From Streptomyces lasiicapitis (lineage in GTDB: Bacteria > Actinomycetota > Actinomycetes > Streptomycetales > Streptomycetaceae), in assembly GCF_014646335.1 (NCBI RefSeq), contig NZ_BMNG01000022.1:1-64000 (forward strand): DNA of 64,000 nt, given 5' to 3'. How positions within the stretch are numbered: the first letter of the stretch is position 1; the number at the start of each line of letters is the position of its first letter. Position numbers and translations under genes: made by a program. Of this stretch, positions 34,224-43,329 are shown piece by piece. Under the pieces are notes generated by a model. The model saw only the letters and a program-made list of their open reading frames with translations, was not told the origin of the DNA and ran no database searches.

Positions 34224-37200
34224 CCCGCGCTCCCCGGACTCTGGTGCCACAACTTCCGCCCCGTGGCGGCCCGTTCACCGGGCGGCTGGAGATCGGCCCA
34301 CGGATGCATCTCGCATCCGGTCTCCATCCGGATGCGCCGCCCGTTCACGGGGGCGGCCCCGGCGGGGGCCTCCCCCGGCTCGGCCAAGCGCGGCGCCACC
34401 GCGTCGAGCCCGCCCTCGCGCCGCAGCTCCACCAGCTCCGCGAGGTTCCAGGCCGCCGAGCCGACGACGCTGACGCTGCGTGGCCCGCGCCGCTGCACCA
34501 CGCCGCGTACGAGCAGCAGCCAGGAGTGGAAGACGGTGTGCGCGCAGGCGTCGTGGCTGTCGTCGAAGAAGGCCAGGTCGACCAGGCCGGTGCCGTCGTC
34601 GAGGGTGCTGAAGATGACGCGCTTGCCGGAGCGGATCGGCGGGGTCTGGGTGGCCGCCTTGGCGCCCGCGACCAGGACCGTGTCACCGTGCCGCGCCGCG
34701 CGCAGGCGGCGCGCGGAGATGACGCCCAGCTCGCCGAGGAAGGCGTGGTGGTCGTCCATCAGGTTCCGGGAGGCGTCCATGGAGAGCACGCCGAGCTCGG
34801 CGCTGAGCCGCTCCGCGTCGTCGAGGTCGGGCAGCCCGGCGGAGGCGGTCTGCCGGCCGCCGGAGAGCGGGAGTTGGGGGCCGCGCCCGCCCCGGGCACC
34901 CCGCTGAAGCTCCGTCAGGTGCAGTTGCAGGTCACGGCGGTTGGCGCCGAACGCGTCGAGTGCGCCGACCTGTGCGAGCCGGGAGGCGAGCGGACGGCTC
35001 GGCCGGGCCCGCTCCCAGAAGTCGAGGAGCGAGGCGTACGGCTGCCCGGCCGCGACCCGCGCGGCCTCCGCCTCGCTGATGCCGTGCACGTCGGACAGCG
35101 CGAGCCGCACGCCCCACTCCCCCGATTCGGACTCCAGTTCGATGCGATGGGCGACCGCGGACCGGTTCACGTCGAGGGGCAGCACGGGCACCCCGCGCCG
35201 CCGCGCGTCCGCGAGCAGCAGCCGCTTGGGGTACATGCCGGGGTCGTGCGTGAGCAGCCCGGCGTAGAAGGCCGCCGGGTGGTGGGCCTTCAGCCACGCG
35301 GACTGGTACGTCGGCACGGCGAAGGCCACGGCGTGCGCCTTGCAGAAGCCGTACGAACCGAAGGCCTCGACGATCTCCCAGGTGCGCGCGATCGTCTCCG
35401 CCGAGTACCCCTTCGCGGCCGCCGCCTGCGCGAACCAGACGCGGATGCGCCCCTGCGACTCGGGGTCGGAGAGCCCGCGCCGCACCCGGTCGGCCTCGTC
35501 GCGCCCGCAGCCGGTCATGAGGTGCACGATGTCGATGATCTGCTCGTGGAAGACGACGACTCCGTAGGTCTCCTTCAGCGGCTCCGCCAGGTCGGGGTGC
35601 GGGTAGCGGATGGGCGCGCGGCCGTGCCGGGCCTCGATGAACGGCCGCACCATGTCGGCGGCGACGGGCCCGGGACGGAACAGCGAGATGTCCACGACCA
35701 GGTCGTGGAAGGTCCCGGGCTGCAGCCGGCCCACCAGGTCGCGCTGTCCCGGCGATTCGATCTGGAAGCAGCCGAGCGTCTCGGTGGAGCGGATCAGTCG
35801 ATACGTCGACGAGTCGCCCTGTGGGATCGCGTCCAGGTCGAGCGGGGTGCCCGTGGCCCGCTCGACCTCCGCGGCCGCGTGCGCCATCGCCGACTGCATC
35901 CGCACGCCGAGGACGTCGAGCTTGAGCAGGCCGAGGTCCTCGACGTCCTCCTTGTCGAACTGGGACATCGGCAGGCCCTCGCCGCTGGTGGGCATGACGG
36001 GGGTGCGCCGCAGCAGCGAGGCGTCGGAGAGCAGCACGCCGCAGGGGTGCATGGCGACGCCGCGGGGCAGCGCGTCGAGCCCTTCGACGAGCTCCCAGAG
36101 CCTGCCGTGCTTCTCCGCGTCGACCGCGACCTCGCGCAGTTCGGGCAGTTCTTCCATGGCCGCCCGCGCGTCGCGGGCCCGGATGTGCGGGAAGGCCTTG
36201 GCGATCCGGTCGATGTCGGCGGGGTCCATGGACAGGGCGGCGCCGACGTCGCGGATCGCGTGCCGCACGCGGTACGTCTCCGGCATGGCGACCGTCGCCA
36301 CCCGCTCCTCGCCGAACCGGCCGATGATCGCGCGGTAGACCTCCAGGCGGCGCGCGGACTCCACGTCGATGTCGATGTCGGGGAGCACGGGCCGCCGCGT
36401 GGACAGGAACCGCTCCATGAGCAGTCCGTGCTCGACCGGGTCGGCGTGCGCGATGCCGAGAAGGTGGTTGACCAGGGACCCGGCGCCGGAGCCGCGCGCC
36501 GCGACCCGGATGCCCAAGTCTCGTACGTCGTCCACGACTTGAGCGACCGTCAGGAAGTAGGAGGCGTATCCGTGGTGGGCGATGATGTCCAGCTCGTGGT
36601 GGACCCGCTCCCAGTACGCGCGGGCGTCCGGGCCGCGGTCGTAGCCGCGCAGGACCATGCCGGCCGCGGCCCGCGAGGCGAGGACGCGCTGCGCGGTGCG
36701 GCGGCCGGCGCCGACAAGGCCCGGCTCGGGGAAGCGCACGGAGCCGATGCCGATGTCGTCCCGGGGGTCGACCAGGCACTCGGCGGCGGTGGCCCGCGTC
36801 TGTTCGAGCAGGCGGTACGCGGTGTCACGGCGGAAGCCCGCGGCCTCCACGACGCGCTCGGCGGCGCTCAGCATGGCGGCCTCGTCCTTCAGCCAGCGCT
36901 CGCCGCTGTCGAGCCGCCGCGACGGGTCGATGGGCACGAGGCGGCGGGCGGCGTCGAGGACGTCGGCGACGGGGCCCTGGCCGGGGTCGGCGTAGCGGAC
37001 GGCGTTGGTGAGGACGGGGCGCAGGCGCTGCTCGGCGGCGAAGCCGACGGTGCGGGCGGCCAGGCGCAGGGAGCCGGGTCCGGTGCCGGTGCGGCCGTGC
37101 CAGACGGCTTCGAGGCGCAACGCGTCGCCGTACCGCTCGCGCCAGGGGGCCAGGAGGCGGGCGGCGCGGTCGGGGCGCCCTGCGACGAGCGCGCGGCCGA

Positions 37201-37666
37201 CGTCGGAGGCGGGGCCGAGCAGCACGGTCAGGCCGTCGCCGCGGCAGTCCTCCCAGGGCAGCACGGGCGGGCCGTCACCGCTGCGGTGCGCGGCGCTGAC
37301 CAGGCGGCACAGCTCGGCCCAGGCGGTGGCGCCGTCCCGGGCGAGGAAGGTCACGCGCGGGGTCGACTCGTCGATGAAGGCACCGCCGCGCACCGGGGCC
37401 CGGCGCCGCGCACTCCGCTCACCCTGTCCGTCGCGGTCCGGGGCCACCGGCGGGTCGACCGCGAGCTCCGCCCCGAACAGCGGCCGCACCCCCTCCTTCT
37501 CGCAGGCCTTGGCGAACCGGACCGTGCCCGCGAGGGTGTCCCTGTCGGTGAGCGCGAGCGCGTCCATGCCCCGCTCCGAGGCGCGCTCGGCAAGCCGCTC
37601 CGGATGCGAGGCCCCGTACCGCAGGGAGAACCCGGAGACGGTGTGCAGATGCGTGAACCCGGGCAC
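34220..37666 (-). CDS. dnaE2: Error-prone DNA polymerase III alpha subunit DnaE2
   Basis: A 1148-residue C-family polymerase. The PHP domain starts FTHLHTVSGFSLRYGASHPE. The palm carries PDIDIDVESARRLEVYR with the catalytic Asp pair, followed by the fingers (GLLKLDVLGVRMQSAM, ETLGCFQIESPGQRDLV, PIRYPHP) and a C-terminal OB-fold (TVLVAGAKAATQTPPI). This is the SOS translesion polymerase. I chose GTG 37666, 5 bp from AGGAGG; another GTG at 37672 is too close to that site. A perfect LexA box lies 56 bp upstream. Its stop overlaps imuB. Confidence 0.93.
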   Translation of the reverse strand: MPGFTHLHTVSGFSLRYGASHPERLAERASERGMDALALTDRDTLAGTVRFAKACEKEGVRPLFGAELAVDPPVAPDRDGQGERSARRRAPVRGGAFIDESTPRVTFLARDGATAWAELCRLVSAAHRSGDGPPVLPWEDCRGDGLTVLLGPASDVGRALVAGRPDRAARLLAPWRERYGDALRLEAVWHGRTGTGPGSLRLAARTVGFAAEQRLRPVLTNAVRYADPGQGPVADVLDAARRLVPIDPSRRLDSGERWLKDEAAMLSAAERVVEAAGFRRDTAYRLLEQTRATAAECLVDPRDDIGIGSVRFPEPGLVGAGRRTAQRVLASRAAAGMVLRGYDRGPDARAYWERVHHELDIIAHHGYASYFLTVAQVVDDVRDLGIRVAARGSGAGSLVNHLLGIAHADPVEHGLLMERFLSTRRPVLPDIDIDVESARRLEVYRAIIGRFGEERVATVAMPETYRVRHAIRDVGAALSMDPADIDRIAKAFPHIRARDARAAMEELPELREVAVDAEKHGRLWELVEGLDALPRGVAMHPCGVLLSDASLLRRTPVMPTSGEGLPMSQFDKEDVEDLGLLKLDVLGVRMQSAMAHAAAEVERATGTPLDLDAIPQGDSSTYRLIRSTETLGCFQIESPGQRDLVGRLQPGTFHDLVVDISLFRPGPVAADMVRPFIEARHGRAPIRYPHPDLAEPLKETYGVVVFHEQIIDIVHLMTGCGRDEADRVRRGLSDPESQGRIRVWFAQAAAAKGYSAETIARTWEIVEAFGSYGFCKAHAVAFAVPTYQSAWLKAHHPAAFYAGLLTHDPGMYPKRLLLADARRRGVPVLPLDVNRSAVAHRIELESESGEWGVRLALSDVHGISEAEAARVAAGQPYASLLDFWERARPSRPLASRLAQVGALDAFGANRRDLQLHLTELQRGARGGRGPQLPLSGGRQTASAGLPDLDDAERLSAELGVLSMDASRNLMDDHHAFLGELGVISARRLRAARHGDTVLVAGAKAATQTPPIRSGKRVIFSTLDDGTGLVDLAFFDDSHDACAHTVFHSWLLLVRGVVQRRGPRSVSVVGSAAWNLAELVELRREGGLDAVAPRLAEPGEAPAGAAPVNGRRIRMETGCEMHPWADLQPPGERAATGRKLWHQSPGSAG

Positions 37667-37721
37667 ACGCACCTCCTGAACCTTCCGCTAGCTCGTCCCC
37701 TCCTCCACCATAGACCAAGTT

Positions 37722-37737
37722 TCGAACCAACGTTCGA
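37722..37737. promoter_or_regulatory. Perfect LexA (SOS) box of dnaE2-imuB
   Basis: TCGAACCAACGTTCGA matches the actinobacterial SOS consensus TCGAAC-N4-GTTCGA with no mismatch, and lies 56-71 bp before the dnaE2 start. LexA repression and damage induction follow from established knowledge of the site. Confidence 0.9.
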
Positions 37738-37856
37738 TACCTGCGCGTGACGCCACTCCCTCCCCCGACTCCCCTCACACACCACCCCTCCCTCCCCGTC
37801 ATCCATTCGGCCCCGCCCCGCCTGCGTGACCCCCGCCCGCCTCGGAGCGTGGGGGC

Positions 37857-38885
37857 ATGACCTTCGCCGACGAGTTCAAGAGCGCCGTCACCCCGCGAGC
37901 AGCCCTGCTCGTCATCGGCGTGCTTGCCCTGCAGCTGCTGTTCATCGCCTCCTACGTGGGAGCGCTGCACAACCCGAAGCCGAAGGACGTGGCCTTCGGA
38001 GTCGTCGCTCCCGGCGAGGCCGCCGTACAGACCAAGGACCAGCTGGCGAAGCTGCCCGGTGATCCGCTCGACCCGCGTGTGGTCAAGAACGAGGTCGAGG
38101 CGCGCCGCCAGATCATGGACCGGAAGATCGACGGCGCCCTGATCGTCGACCCGCGCGGGACCAACGACACGCTCCTGGTCGCCTCCGGCGGCGGCAAGGC
38201 CCTCGCCAACGCCCTGGAGATGATCACCACCCGGGCCGAGGGCGCCCAGAAGCGCACGGTGCGGACCGTCGACGTGGCCGCCGCCTCGTCCCAGGACTTC
38301 AACGGGCTCTCGTCGTTCTACCTGGTCGTCGGCTGGTGCGTGGGCGGCTACCTGTGCGCCTCGATCATGTCGATCAGCGCGGGCTCGAAACCCGCCAACC
38401 CACAGCGCGCGGCGATCCGGCTCGGCTCCATGGCGCTGCTCTCCCTGGCGGGCGGCCTGGGCGGCGCGGTCATCATCGGCCCGATCCTGGGCGCACTGCC
38501 CGGCTCGATCATGGCCCTGTGGGGCCTGGGTGCCCTGGTCACCTTCGCGGTCGGCGCGTTCACCCTCGCCCTGGAATCCCTCACCGGCGTGGTCGGCATC
38601 GGCCTGGCCGTACTGGTCATCGTGGTCGCGGGCAACCCCAGCGCGGGCGGCGCCTTCCCGCTGCCGATGCTGCCCCCGTTCTGGGAGGCGATCGGCCCGG
38701 CGCTGCCCCCCGGCGCGGGCACCTGGGTGGCCCGCTCCATCGCGTACTTCAAGGGCAACGCGGTAACGGGCCCACTCCTGGTGCTTTCGGCGTGGGCGGT
38801 GGCGGGAACGGCGGTGACCATGCTGGTGGCGATGCGCAGGACTCGCGGGCGCGCGGCCACCGGCCTCTCCGGCGAGGCGGGGTAA
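37857..38885 (+). CDS. Membrane protein with large extracytoplasmic loop, ABC-2/DUF3533-like
   Basis: A 342-residue protein with one N-terminal helix (ALLVIGVLALQLLFIASYVGAL), a soluble region at about 40-150 (DVAFGVVAPGEAAVQTKDQL and DRKIDGALIVDPRG), then five or six helices. This is the topology of ABC-2-type permeases and YhgE/DUF3533-like proteins, though no ATPase partner adjoins. ATG 37857. Function unknown; export or cell-wall related roles are possible. It is divergent from dnaE2 over 190 bp. Confidence 0.72.
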   Translation: MTFADEFKSAVTPRAALLVIGVLALQLLFIASYVGALHNPKPKDVAFGVVAPGEAAVQTKDQLAKLPGDPLDPRVVKNEVEARRQIMDRKIDGALIVDPRGTNDTLLVASGGGKALANALEMITTRAEGAQKRTVRTVDVAAASSQDFNGLSSFYLVVGWCVGGYLCASIMSISAGSKPANPQRAAIRLGSMALLSLAGGLGGAVIIGPILGALPGSIMALWGLGALVTFAVGAFTLALESLTGVVGIGLAVLVIVVAGNPSAGGAFPLPMLPPFWEAIGPALPPGAGTWVARSIAYFKGNAVTGPLLVLSAWAVAGTAVTMLVAMRRTRGRAATGLSGEAG

Positions 38886-38889
38886 TTCA

Positions 38890-38953
38890 GCCCGTCCGGC
38901 GTTTGAGGACGAGGCGCGAAGCGCCGACAAGGGGGGCCAGGGGCGCAGCCCCG
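38890..38953. repeat. Streptomyces-type dispersed intergenic repeat with short hairpin
   Basis: GTCCGGCGTTTGAGGACGAG followed by the stem GGCGC-GAA-GCGCC (38913-38925) and a GGGGCGCAGCCCC tail is a sequence type found in many copies between Streptomyces genes. It sits between two same-strand genes and may act as a weak terminator. Confidence 0.6.
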
Positions 38954-38986
38954 TGAGTGTCAGACCCACCTGCAACCCTGAAGAAC

Positions 38987-40132
38987 ATGATCCGCACACT
39001 CGCCGTCGAAAACTACCGCTCCCTGCGCAAGCTGACCGTCCCCCTGGACCGCCTGAACGTCATCACAGGCGCCAACGGCACAGGAAAGTCCAGCCTGTAC
39101 CGGGCCCTACGCCTGCTGGCGGACTCCGCGAGGGGAGGCGCGGTGGCCGCCCTGGCCCGCGAGGGCGGCCTGCAATCCGCGCTGTGGGCCGGCAAGGCCA
39201 AGGCAGAAGCGACAAGCATGCGCCTCGGCTTCGCGGGCGACGAGTTCGGATACGCGGTCGACTTCGGGCACCCCATGCCCACGCCGGGAGAGGGCGCGGC
39301 CCCGTCGATGTTCAACCTGGACCCGGAGATCAAGCGGGAGTGCACCTGGGCGGGCCCGGTGCTCCGCCCCGCCGCACTGCTCTGCGACCGCGCGGGCCCC
39401 GCGGTGCGCACGCGGACGGCGGACGGCGGCTGGCACCGTACGCAGGGCATCAGGCCGTACGACAGCATGCTGAGCGAGCTGGCCGACCCGCAGCTCGCGC
39501 CGGACCTGCTCAGACTGCGCGAGCTGATCAGGTCCTGGAGGTTCTACGACCACGTCCGCACGGACGCCGAGGCCCCCGCCCGCGCGGCCCGCATCGGCAC
39601 CCGCACCCCGGTACTCGGCCACGACGGCGCCGACCTGGCGGCGGCCCTGCAGACCATCCGCGAGATCGGCGACACCGCGGCCCTGGACGCGGCCGTGGAC
39701 GACGCGTTCCCGGGCACACGCGTGCGGGTCGAGGACAACGGCGGGCGGTTCGAGGTGCGGCTGCACCAGCAGGGACTGACCCGCCCCCTCGGCGCCGCCG
39801 AGCTGTCCGACGGCACGCTGCGCTATCTGCTGTGGGCGGCCGCGCTGCTCACGCCCCGGCCGCCCTCGCTCCTGGTCCTGAACGAACCGGAGACCAGCCT
39901 CCACCCGGACCTGCTGCGCCCCCTCGCGGACCTGATCCTGCACGCGACCAAGGACACCCAGATCGTCCTCGTCACCCACGCCGACCCACTGGCGGAGGCG
40001 GTGGCGAAGGGCGCCCGCCGCCACCGAGTGGACGTCAACTCCATAGAACTGGTCAAGGAGTCGGGCGAAACAACGGTGGCAGGCCGAGAGAGTCTCCTCG
40101 ACGAGCCCTTGTGGTACTGGCCCAAGCGGTGA
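38987..40132 (+). CDS. RecF/ABC-like AAA ATPase
   Basis: A 381-residue ABC-type ATPase without membrane parts. The start IRTLAVENYRSLRKLTVPLD leads to Walker A GANGTGKSSLY at about residue 26. The signature region is LSDGTLRYLLWAAALL, Walker B is LLVLNEPETSLHPDLL, and the H-loop is IVLVTHADPLA. This is the AAA_21/OLD-like architecture used in DNA repair or defence, but the zinc hook, long coiled coil and TOPRIM are absent. ATG 38987 has a weak ribosome site. It is convergent with adhE. Confidence 0.82.
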   Translation: MIRTLAVENYRSLRKLTVPLDRLNVITGANGTGKSSLYRALRLLADSARGGAVAALAREGGLQSALWAGKAKAEATSMRLGFAGDEFGYAVDFGHPMPTPGEGAAPSMFNLDPEIKRECTWAGPVLRPAALLCDRAGPAVRTRTADGGWHRTQGIRPYDSMLSELADPQLAPDLLRLRELIRSWRFYDHVRTDAEAPARAARIGTRTPVLGHDGADLAAALQTIREIGDTAALDAAVDDAFPGTRVRVEDNGGRFEVRLHQQGLTRPLGAAELSDGTLRYLLWAAALLTPRPPSLLVLNEPETSLHPDLLRPLADLILHATKDTQIVLVTHADPLAEAVAKGARRHRVDVNSIELVKESGETTVAGRESLLDEPLWYWPKR

Positions 40133-40140
40133 GGCACCGC

Positions 40141-40172
40141 TCGGACCCGCAGTCTTTCGCCTGCGGGTCCGA
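40141..40172. terminator. Perfect 12-bp hairpin between convergent genes
   Basis: TCGGACCCGCAG (40141-40152) and CTGCGGGTCCGA (40161-40172) are exact complements around an 8-nt loop, 8 bp after the ATPase stop. It can terminate both the ATPase and adhE transcripts. Confidence 0.75.
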
Positions 40173-40219
40173 CGGGGGCTGGTCGCGCAGTTCCCCGCGC
40201 CCCTTACGGGGCCCCGTAA
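40173..40219. repeat. Dispersed repeat ending in a 16-bp palindrome over the adhE stop
   Basis: The segment GCTGGTCGCGCAGTTCCCCG is a common Streptomyces intergenic sequence. It runs into TTACGGGGCCCCGTAA (40204-40219), a perfect palindrome that includes the adhE stop codon. Confidence 0.55.
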
Positions 40220-42846
40220 TACGCCGACCTCATCAACCCCTCCAGTTCGGAGAGCATCGGCGTACGCGGATTGGCAGGCGCACACTGATCCGCGTACGCA
40301 TTCAACGCCTGCTGAGGCAGCGCCTCGATGAAGGCGGCCTCATCGACCCCCGCCCCCTGGAAGGAGGCAGGAATCCCGCACCGGGCGCGCAGGTCCTCCA
40401 CGGCGCGGGCGTAGGACTCGACACCCTCCTCCGGGGTGGCCGCCGCGAGCCCCAACACGCGGGCGATCTCCTGGAACCGCTCCGGCGCCCGGTACACCTC
40501 GGCCTTCGGCCAGGGCGTCGCCTTGCCGGACACGGTGCCGTTGTGCCGAATGACGTGCGGCAGCAGCAGCGCGTTGGTGCGGCCGTGCGGGACGTGGAAC
40601 GTGTTGCCGAGGGTGTGCGCCATGGCGTGCACCAGGCCGAGGAAGGCGTTGGCGAAGGCCATGCCCGCGACGGTCGAGGCGTTGTGCATCTTCTCGCGCG
40701 CCTCGGGATCGTCCGCCCCGTTCACCACGCACCGCTCCAGGTTCTCGAAGATCAGCTTGATGGCCTGGAGGCAGAGGCCGTCGGTGTAGTCGTTGGCGTA
40801 CACGGAGACGTACGCCTCGGTCGCGTGGGTCAGGGCGTCGAAGCCGGAGTCGGCGGTGACGGCCGGGGGCAGCCGCAGCGGCAGGACCGGGTCGACGATG
40901 GCGACGCTCGGGGTGAGGGCGTAGTCGGCGAGCGGGTACTTCTGCGCGGCCTCGGGGTCGGAGATGACGGCGAAGGGGGTGACTTCCGAGCCCGTGCCCG
41001 AGGTCGTCGGGATGGCGATCATGCGCGCCTTCTCCCCCAGGCCCGGGAAGCGGAAAGCCCGCTTCCTGATGTCGAAGAACTTCTCCTTGGTGTCGGCGAA
41101 TTCAACTTCCGGGTGCTCGTACATCAGCCACATGATCTTGGCCGCGTCCATCGGCGAGCCGCCGCCGAGCCCGATGATCGTGTCCGGCCGGAAGTCCCGC
41201 ATCCGGGCGGCGCCCGCGCGCACGGTGGCGAGTTCCGGGTTGGGCTCGACGTCGTCGATGATCTGCACGGTGACCGGCTCCGCGCGGGCGGCAAGGATGT
41301 CGGTGACCTTCCGTACGAAGCCGAGGTCGGACATCGTCCGGTCGGTGACGAGGGAGACGCGCTCGATGCCCTCCATCTCGCCCAGGTAGCGCAGCGAGTT
41401 GCGCTCGAAGTAGATCTTCGGTGGGACCTTGAACCACTGCATGTTGGTGTTGCGCCGTCCGATCCGCTTGACGTTGACGAGGTTGACCGCGGAGACGTTG
41501 TTCGACACCGAGTTGTGTCCGTACGAACCGCAGCCGAGGGTGAGTGAGGGCAGGAAGGCGTTGTAGACGTCGCCGATGCCGCCGAAGGTCGAGGGCGCGT
41601 TGACGATGACGCGGACCGCCTTGACACGCCGGCCGAACTCCTCCGCGAGCTCCTCGTCCTCGGTGTGGATGGCGGCGCTGTGCCCGAGGCCGTGGAACTC
41701 GACCATCCGGGCGGCGAGTTGGAGCCCCTGCTCCGTCGACTCCGCCTCCAGCGCGGCCAGTACGGGCGAGAGCTTCTCGCGGGTCAGCGGCTCGCCCTCG
41801 CCGACCTCCGCGCACTCGGCGAGCAGGATCTGGGTGTTCTCGGGCACCTCGAACCCGGCCTGCTCGGCGATCCACCGCGCGGACTTGCCGACGACGGCCG
41901 CGTTCAGCTTCGCGCCCGCGCAGTTCGCGGCGAACGCCGTCGTGCCGAAGACGAACTCCTCCAGCTTGGTCTTCTCCGCCGCCGACACCACGTACGCGCC
42001 GAGCCGCCGGAATTCGGCGATCCCCTCGTCGTACACCTCACGGTCGAGAATGACCGCCTGCTCCGAGGCGCAGATCATGCCGTTGTCGAAGGCCTTGGAG
42101 AGCACCACGTCGTGCACGGCGCGGTTCAGCTTGGCGCTGCGGGCGATGTACGCGGGTACGTTGCCGGCGCCGACGCCGAGCGCGGGCTTGCCGCAGGAGT
42201 AGGCGGCCCTGACCATCGCGTTGCCGCCGGTCGCCAGGATGGTGGAGACGCCCTCGTGGTTCATGAGGAAGCCGGTGGCCACCATCGAAGGCTCCTCGAT
42301 CCACTGCACGCAGTCCTCGGGCGCCCCGGCCGCGACCGCCGCGTCGCGCACGACGCGGGCGGCCTCGGCCGAGCACTTCTGGGCGCTGGGGTGGAAGGCG
42401 AAGACGATCGGGTTGCGGGTCTTCAGGGCGATGAGGGCCTTGAAGACGGTGGTGGACGTGGGGTTGGTGACCGGGGTCATCGCGCAGACGACACCGACCG
42501 GTTCGGCGATCTCGGTGATGCCGTTCAGCTCGTCGCGGGAGATGACGCCCGTGGTCCTCAGTCCGCGCATCGCGTTCACGACGTGCTCGCACGCGAAGAG
42601 GTTCTTGACGGCCTTGTCCTCGAAGAGACCGCGGCCGGTCTCCTCGACCGCCTGCCGGGCCAGTTCCCCGTGCGCGCTCAGCGCCGCGAGGGAGGCCTTC
42701 ATGACGATGTGGTCGACCTGCTCCTGCTCGTAGGACTCGAACCGGCGGAGCGCGCCGAGCGCCCTGCGGACCAGCCCGTCCACCATCTCCTCGGCCTGGA
42801 CCTCTGCGGCCTGGATCTCCTCGGCCTGTGTCTCCTCGGTCTCCAT
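40204..42846 (-). CDS. adhE: Bifunctional acetaldehyde-CoA/alcohol dehydrogenase AdhE
   Basis: An 880-residue AdhE of normal length. The N-terminal half is acylating aldehyde dehydrogenase, with catalytic Cys in DNGMICASEQAVIL and NAD-binding TNPTSTTVFKALIALKTRNP. The C-terminal half is iron-dependent alcohol dehydrogenase: IIGLGGGSPMDAAKIMWLMY and the iron histidines in HAMAHTLGNTFHVPHGRTNA. It converts acetyl-CoA to ethanol with 2 NADH, unusual in an aerobic streptomycete. A Glu/Gln-rich N-extension precedes the domain. ATG 42846 has GGAG. The transposon inserted 98 bp upstream. Confidence 0.93.
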   Translation of the reverse strand: METEETQAEEIQAAEVQAEEMVDGLVRRALGALRRFESYEQEQVDHIVMKASLAALSAHGELARQAVEETGRGLFEDKAVKNLFACEHVVNAMRGLRTTGVISRDELNGITEIAEPVGVVCAMTPVTNPTSTTVFKALIALKTRNPIVFAFHPSAQKCSAEAARVVRDAAVAAGAPEDCVQWIEEPSMVATGFLMNHEGVSTILATGGNAMVRAAYSCGKPALGVGAGNVPAYIARSAKLNRAVHDVVLSKAFDNGMICASEQAVILDREVYDEGIAEFRRLGAYVVSAAEKTKLEEFVFGTTAFAANCAGAKLNAAVVGKSARWIAEQAGFEVPENTQILLAECAEVGEGEPLTREKLSPVLAALEAESTEQGLQLAARMVEFHGLGHSAAIHTEDEELAEEFGRRVKAVRVIVNAPSTFGGIGDVYNAFLPSLTLGCGSYGHNSVSNNVSAVNLVNVKRIGRRNTNMQWFKVPPKIYFERNSLRYLGEMEGIERVSLVTDRTMSDLGFVRKVTDILAARAEPVTVQIIDDVEPNPELATVRAGAARMRDFRPDTIIGLGGGSPMDAAKIMWLMYEHPEVEFADTKEKFFDIRKRAFRFPGLGEKARMIAIPTTSGTGSEVTPFAVISDPEAAQKYPLADYALTPSVAIVDPVLPLRLPPAVTADSGFDALTHATEAYVSVYANDYTDGLCLQAIKLIFENLERCVVNGADDPEAREKMHNASTVAGMAFANAFLGLVHAMAHTLGNTFHVPHGRTNALLLPHVIRHNGTVSGKATPWPKAEVYRAPERFQEIARVLGLAAATPEEGVESYARAVEDLRARCGIPASFQGAGVDEAAFIEALPQQALNAYADQCAPANPRTPMLSELEGLMRSAYYGAP

Positions 42847-42943
42847 GGCAGGCACTCCTTCTCGCGACCTCTGTGGTGACGTCTCCATTCGACCTCCGGA
42901 GCACCACACGGAGCTTCCGAAAAAGCCCTGACCCGGGAGGGAG

Positions 42944-42948
42944 AAGGT
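42944..42948. repeat. Left target-site duplication AAGGT
   Basis: AAGGT directly precedes the left TGTCG terminus and is repeated directly after the right terminus at 50304-50308. Five bases is the duplication length known for Tn7 and Tn5053-type elements. Confidence 0.88.
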
Positions 42949-42997
42949 TGTCGTTGGACACGAGAACGTCAGTGGTCTGGACACGCGGGTGTCAGTG
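42949..42997. repeat. Left transposon end with two transposase-site motifs
   Basis: The terminus TGTCGTTGGACACG starts the end. Motif TGGACAC occurs at 42955 and 42978, and GTCAGTG at 42968 and 42991, each pair 23 bp apart. This reads as two tandem transposase-binding sites. Confidence 0.82.
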
Positions 42998-43079
42998 CCT
43001 CGGTGGCGACTTCACGCTCAAGCGCTCTCGTGCCTCTAACCCTCTGAAGGCCCGATCGTCGGGTTGAGAGGAGGGCACC

Positions 43080-43310
43080 GTGGACCCCGTAACGTCGCTT
43101 TGGCTGGGGTTGGCCGTCATGACCGTAGGTCGAGTGCTGCGGTGGGTGGACTGTTTGACGACCTGCTGGGTTGCGCTGCTTCAGGAACGGGAGCGTCGGG
43201 CTACCGCTGTGGCGATATTGACCACTGCCCGTCAGGACGAGACGGTGTCCCTGCGCTCCGACTCCATGGAGTTGCTGAAAGCGTCGTGTCGCCAAAGCGG
43301 GACTTCCTGA
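43080..43310 (+). CDS. Small cargo protein with hydrophobic N-terminus
   Basis: A 76-residue protein: MDPVTSLWLGLAVMTVGRVL, a likely membrane segment, then a polar charged tail (QERERRATAVAILTTARQDE). GTG 43080 has GAGAGGAGGG just upstream, the best argument that it is translated. It ends 19 bp before the sigma gene, so it probably belongs to the cargo operon. No family recognised. Confidence 0.5.
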   Translation: MDPVTSLWLGLAVMTVGRVLRWVDCLTTCWVALLQERERRATAVAILTTARQDETVSLRSDSMELLKASCRQSGTS

Positions 43311-43329
43311 GGCGGGCGGGAGTGAGGAT

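Noticed and set aside
34244..37750. 1168-codon open frame antisense to dnaE2
   Set aside because: It mirrors dnaE2 codon by codon in a high-GC genome, where the strand opposite a real gene is often stop-free. Its translation has no recognisable domain.
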